This document shows positions 60,461 to 64,000 of a stretch of DNA of 64,000 nucleotides, in pieces. How positions within the stretch are numbered: the first letter of the stretch is position 1; every line of letters starts with the position of its first letter. The DNA is taken from the NCBI GenBank assembly GCA_037903355.1, contig JBAJFE010000004.1, positions 6,060,001 through 6,124,000 on the forward strand. The letters run 5' to 3'. The stretch is from Trichuris trichiura. Its lineage: Eukaryota; Nematoda; Enoplea; Trichinellida; Trichuridae. Below the pieces are notes generated by a model that was not told where the DNA came from, ran no database searches, and saw only the letters and a program-made list of their open reading frames with translations. The position numbers and the translations under genes are program-made.

Positions 60461-61586
60461 TAAGGGAGTGGGCTAGTGTTACGATATGCTCCACTACGCA
60501 ATTGCAAAATGGCAGAAGCAAAACGAGGTGTTATTAGTGTCTTTACTCTTCTCATTATTGTTATTATCGCGAGCTCATTTTGCCAAGATAGGGTTGACCC
60601 ATTCTTTCTATTATACCTGAAAAAGAGCTACTTTCAGAGTTTTGAGTACTTGTCAGAGCTAATTTCTAGAGGAAAAGGTTAGGGATTAAACATGGAATAA
60701 ATTTAAAACCTTTTCTCTAGTTTAAGCACAAACTTTCTAAAGGCCCGCGGAGTTGAAGTTCCTGTTTTGTCTTTGAACTAGTTGGAGAAGCGTATCGGTA
60801 GTTATAGTCGTAGTTTTGCTGAATAGTCAGTGTTCTATAACGGTCTTTTGAAACATTTTTATTCGTTTGGCGACTTTGGACCGTTATAAAGTAAATCTTG
60901 TACGTAGTTTAGCCCTACTTCCTTCACTGTTCATTGAAAGCTGCAAGTAATTTTAAAGGTACGGATGAAGTTCACTTAACGAAAGACCAAAGCTGTCAAA
61001 GATTAAAAAGTGGTTTTGTTATTCAATTTCTGAAGAACAACATACCTGATAGTTTTTGATATTTACCCAATTTTCCCTATCTTCTAAATCACGTTCATGG
61101 TTAACCCTTGAATTGTGTAGAATAAAAAAATTCTCTTTAGTTTTCTTTAAAAGGCGAAGTAGGAGAAACTCCTGACAATATATCTACTACCAATAGTTGG
61201 GAGGTATCATGAACACTAGAAGTCATGTTCCACAATTGCAGAGGCCCTAACTGCTTGTTCCATAAACGTGGTTGAATTAAGTATTTGTGACTCTACCCAA
61301 TGCCTTATATTAAGGAATGATTGATCTAACTTCTTCTTCGCAGCAGCGCAAAATTGACTTGCGGTCCTTGAGTTTGTACAGTGGCGTATTCTGATGATTT
61401 GAAAGTAAACAGAGGTCCAAATTTATCAATCATTTCATGATGTTCTGACCATGTTTGTTTCTTGTCCTAAACAATCCTCATCAAATCTTCTTATCATCTT
61501 TTTTTAGTAAAAGGTCTCATATTTTCATAATGAAGAAGTTTATTACGGATAATTCCCGTTTGTGATATATATAGAAGGACTCCGGA
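60461..61586. other. Intergenic, no firm gene
   Basis: A plus-strand ATG at 60509 opens a ~57-codon frame with a hydrophobic start (FTLLIIVIIASSF), like a signal peptide. It has no further support. Nothing else was recognised. Confidence 0.3.
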
Positions 61587-61616
61587 GCTTTCGGGTCATT
61601 CGAGACCCGTCATCAG
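61587..61616 (-). ncRNA. Hammerhead-like module, best copy
   Basis: Minus strand: CTGATGAC, stem GGGTC-TCGAAT-GACCC, then GAAAGC. Flanking CCG and CGG form stem I, and AGCT-C gives the self-complementary stem III and a U-C cleavage dinucleotide. This is the most complete copy in the window. Confidence 0.6.
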
Positions 61617-64000
61617 CGGTCTTAAGTTGTTGATATATCATATTAGCCGCACTTTTAAAGAAAACTATTAAAAAGAATGTTCTGCCTAAACGTTGAAGTT
61701 CTTTCTTCTTTATCTTTACGATAAGTCTTTGCAAGTGAAAGACCTCTTTCCCTAGTTAACGTTTTAATGTTGGTACTGTTGGTAATTTCCATTCGTATTT
61801 TATTATAAAATTAGTACGTTTTTTTCAAATATCCGTTATTAAATGTAGAATGCTTCTGACATGCAGTACAAATTCCGGCTGAATTTCAAAATTTCGACCT
61901 TTTAGACTTATATTTGTCTGAATGATCAAAGTTGTAGACAAGTGAAAAGATAAATAGGTCGAAATTCCATACAGGTAAAAGTTTCGGAAAGCTACATTTC
62001 AAAATTGATCATAATGGAAGAAAATGAACTCAATTAAAGGTTCTTTGTAGCTGCTCTAGAGCGGCTCAAAGGCAATATGACTGCGGTGCAAAAATATTTT
62101 TGGAGTTGAAAGGTATCCCTTATACAGCAGTTTTAAGTAAGCGCAAAACAGAAACGAGACAACCGCCAGTAATGTTAACATGTCTTGGTCATCTAGGATG
62201 GACCCATTTAAAATTTCAATTTATTCCAGGCCTTGATTCATTCGGAATTTTTGCAGGTTCTAGAGTTCAGCTTGTGCGTCTTTTACCCATTCAGGAAGAT
62301 GTCTGTGCCCCTTAGCTTTTCCATGATGTCTGAATCAGCTATTCCATTCAATCTGTTAATATTGCGTATATAAGCAATACTACATATGTGTTATTCATTT
62401 TTCTTAACAGCATAATTTATCCTCCTTCTAGGGTTATATGGATGGCTTTATCATATGAAAGGTGCGCATGTTTCTTATCGAATTATAACGTTAAAGGTTT
62501 TTCCACCAGCATCTGCTGAATACACATCCGTGGTGGAATTTTTGTGTATAGTGGTGATCTCACCAACTCAGAACTGCAGCTGATCATTTTCAGTTCAAGA
62601 AATCGTTATTTTTTCTCTTTTATAAGGCGGTTATTAAAACAGTTTCTGACTTAACGATGCCATTTGGCTCCAAGCGTTCCGTCATAAGCCGAGACGCCTA
62701 ATCAATGCATTTAATGCCGAACTGAACCGCAGAGGTCGCGGTTTGCTAATGGTACTTTCCCCGTTGGTCTCCGTTGGCTACTTTTTGGTTCAATGCTATC
62801 GTTAATGTACGTTTACGGTTAGGCTTATGCTCAAGATGAAGCTGAGTTGCATGGTATTTAACCAATTACAGCATAGGCATGGCGAGCAGCCACAGGACGT
62901 GGGACGTCCTCACGGTAAAGTAAATACCATGAACTGTAGAAAACCCATACTGAAGATTAAAGTCGCTTAAATGTGAAAGGTTCATGCAGCCTACTTTGAC
63001 AAGATTAAATTCTTGAACCAGCTTACAGTTGAGAATAATCATGCTGTACAAGCCTCCTTTGTAATACAGCAATTGTGTTTTGGAGTTGCATAGTAAGATA
63101 GAACTTTTTATGTGGCAACTACACTGATGTACATTCACGTACGACAGTTTACTGATCAGTTCGATGTACCTAGTTCATGCTTGCAAGAAAGTGATACGAT
63201 AGTGACAACCTAATAAAACTCTTTCCCTGCTTGACTCATTGATAAGTGGAAGAAGGTACCTCTGTAATGACTGAGAGCGTACCAGGAGTAGGCTGCGTCA
63301 GTCATGCACCAAGTTTTGTTTCTGTATTCTTACGTTTTCCTACTTACATTTCTTTATAAATAGCGCAAGCGGTCAGCTGTTGCAAATCTTTCACAATAGC
63401 TATGTCCAGTTTAAATGTACATATAAATAACAAAATACAATTTTCGGAGCGAATGCGTTCCACCATCAAACCTGCCGTAAATTTGCATTCATCTTAAGCC
63501 GAGGTTCCCTTATACATTCAGTTTCGTAAGAGTGTCATCTCGCAACGAAGTTGAGCTCCTATATAGCATTATGCATTCACGCATCAAGTGTTAGCCTATG
63601 AGGACAACGTTACGTACTATCATTAGACGGAAACAAGCCACCACATCCATGTTTAAGCTTTCTTAATCCAGTAGCTACAGAAGGATCCAAGCAACTGTGG
63701 CTAAATTGTGACCGCCTAAGCTTGTTACTCTTTTAAGGTTGATTAAGCTCCAATTGTGTGGTAAAAAATGCTGCTGACGGCAGCAAAAATTTGAGTAATG
63801 AGGAGGATTATTGCGCAAAATTCCATTGAATGATCTTGTTATCAATTTCTTCTGTTTAAACTTTAAATGATCAATCGTTCTCAGCATATAATGGATGCAG
63901 TCGCTGACGATGTAGCAGAATAATTACATGAAGAACATAACATCAGAAACACTGTTATGGAAGCGTGACAATAGAAAAGGCATTTCAGGAAGCTTCATTG
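61617..64000. other. Intergenic to window end
   Basis: No gene is supported. Open frames at 62100-62315 (+), 62866-63138 (-) and 63675-63887 (-) lack known motifs or paired splice sites. Confidence 0.35.

Noticed and set aside
60476..60682. Plus-strand frame with signal-peptide-like start
   Set aside because: Short, unsupported, and adjacent to Penelope remnants on the other strand; kept only as a remark.

Overview
The window is eukaryotic. Genes are spliced, introns are often only about 45-85 bp with GT-AG ends, and the single-copy genes sit among decayed transposons. A ~308-aa cuticle-type collagen, a CH-only transgelin, tiny introns and BEL/Pao, Ty3, hAT and Penelope-like relics point to a nematode. 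The mix looks most like a Dorylaimia (Trichuris/Trichinella-type) parasite, but that placement is inference.

Eight complete protein-coding genes can be rebuilt exon by exon with consistent phases: alpha-tubulin (2381-4423,+), TFIIIB subunit BRF1 (11526-14960,+), mitochondrial EF-Tu (20341-21795,+), mitochondrial ClpX (28087-32844,-), a calponin-homology/transgelin protein (38056-38783,+), a cuticle-type collagen (39068-40535,-), a secreted trypsin-like protease (42891-44610,+) and an SLC25A42-like mitochondrial carrier (52892-58857,+). These are housekeeping or structural genes without operon-like spacing. EF-Tu, ClpX and the carrier all serve mitochondria, but nothing indicates co-regulation.

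The space between genes is a transposon graveyard. 5.5-10 kb holds a minus-strand mariner fossil, a second Tc1/mariner-type fossil and an internally deleted pogo/Tigger element, followed by a decayed copy of part of BRF1. 19.75-20.24 kb is a hAT MITE with a perfect 8-bp target duplication, just upstream of EF-Tu. 22.4-24.5 kb is a truncated Ty3/gypsy pol fused to a truncated hAT transposase. 34.3-36.0 kb holds a perfect 97-bp-arm palindrome, a pogo-like MITE and a solo LTR. 46.7-52.0 kb is a degenerate BEL/Pao element lying against a Penelope-like reverse-transcriptase fossil.

The most interesting pattern is a family of ~30-nt modules (CTGANGAC...CGAAAGCT) scattered on both strands, at least nine copies. 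They resemble minimal hammerhead ribozymes of Penelope-like elements. One lies ~220 bp downstream of a decayed GIY-YIG endonuclease domain on the same strand. Some occur as inverted pairs forming foldbacks, including inside introns of ClpX and the carrier; related terminal sequence without the module lies in a BRF1 intron.
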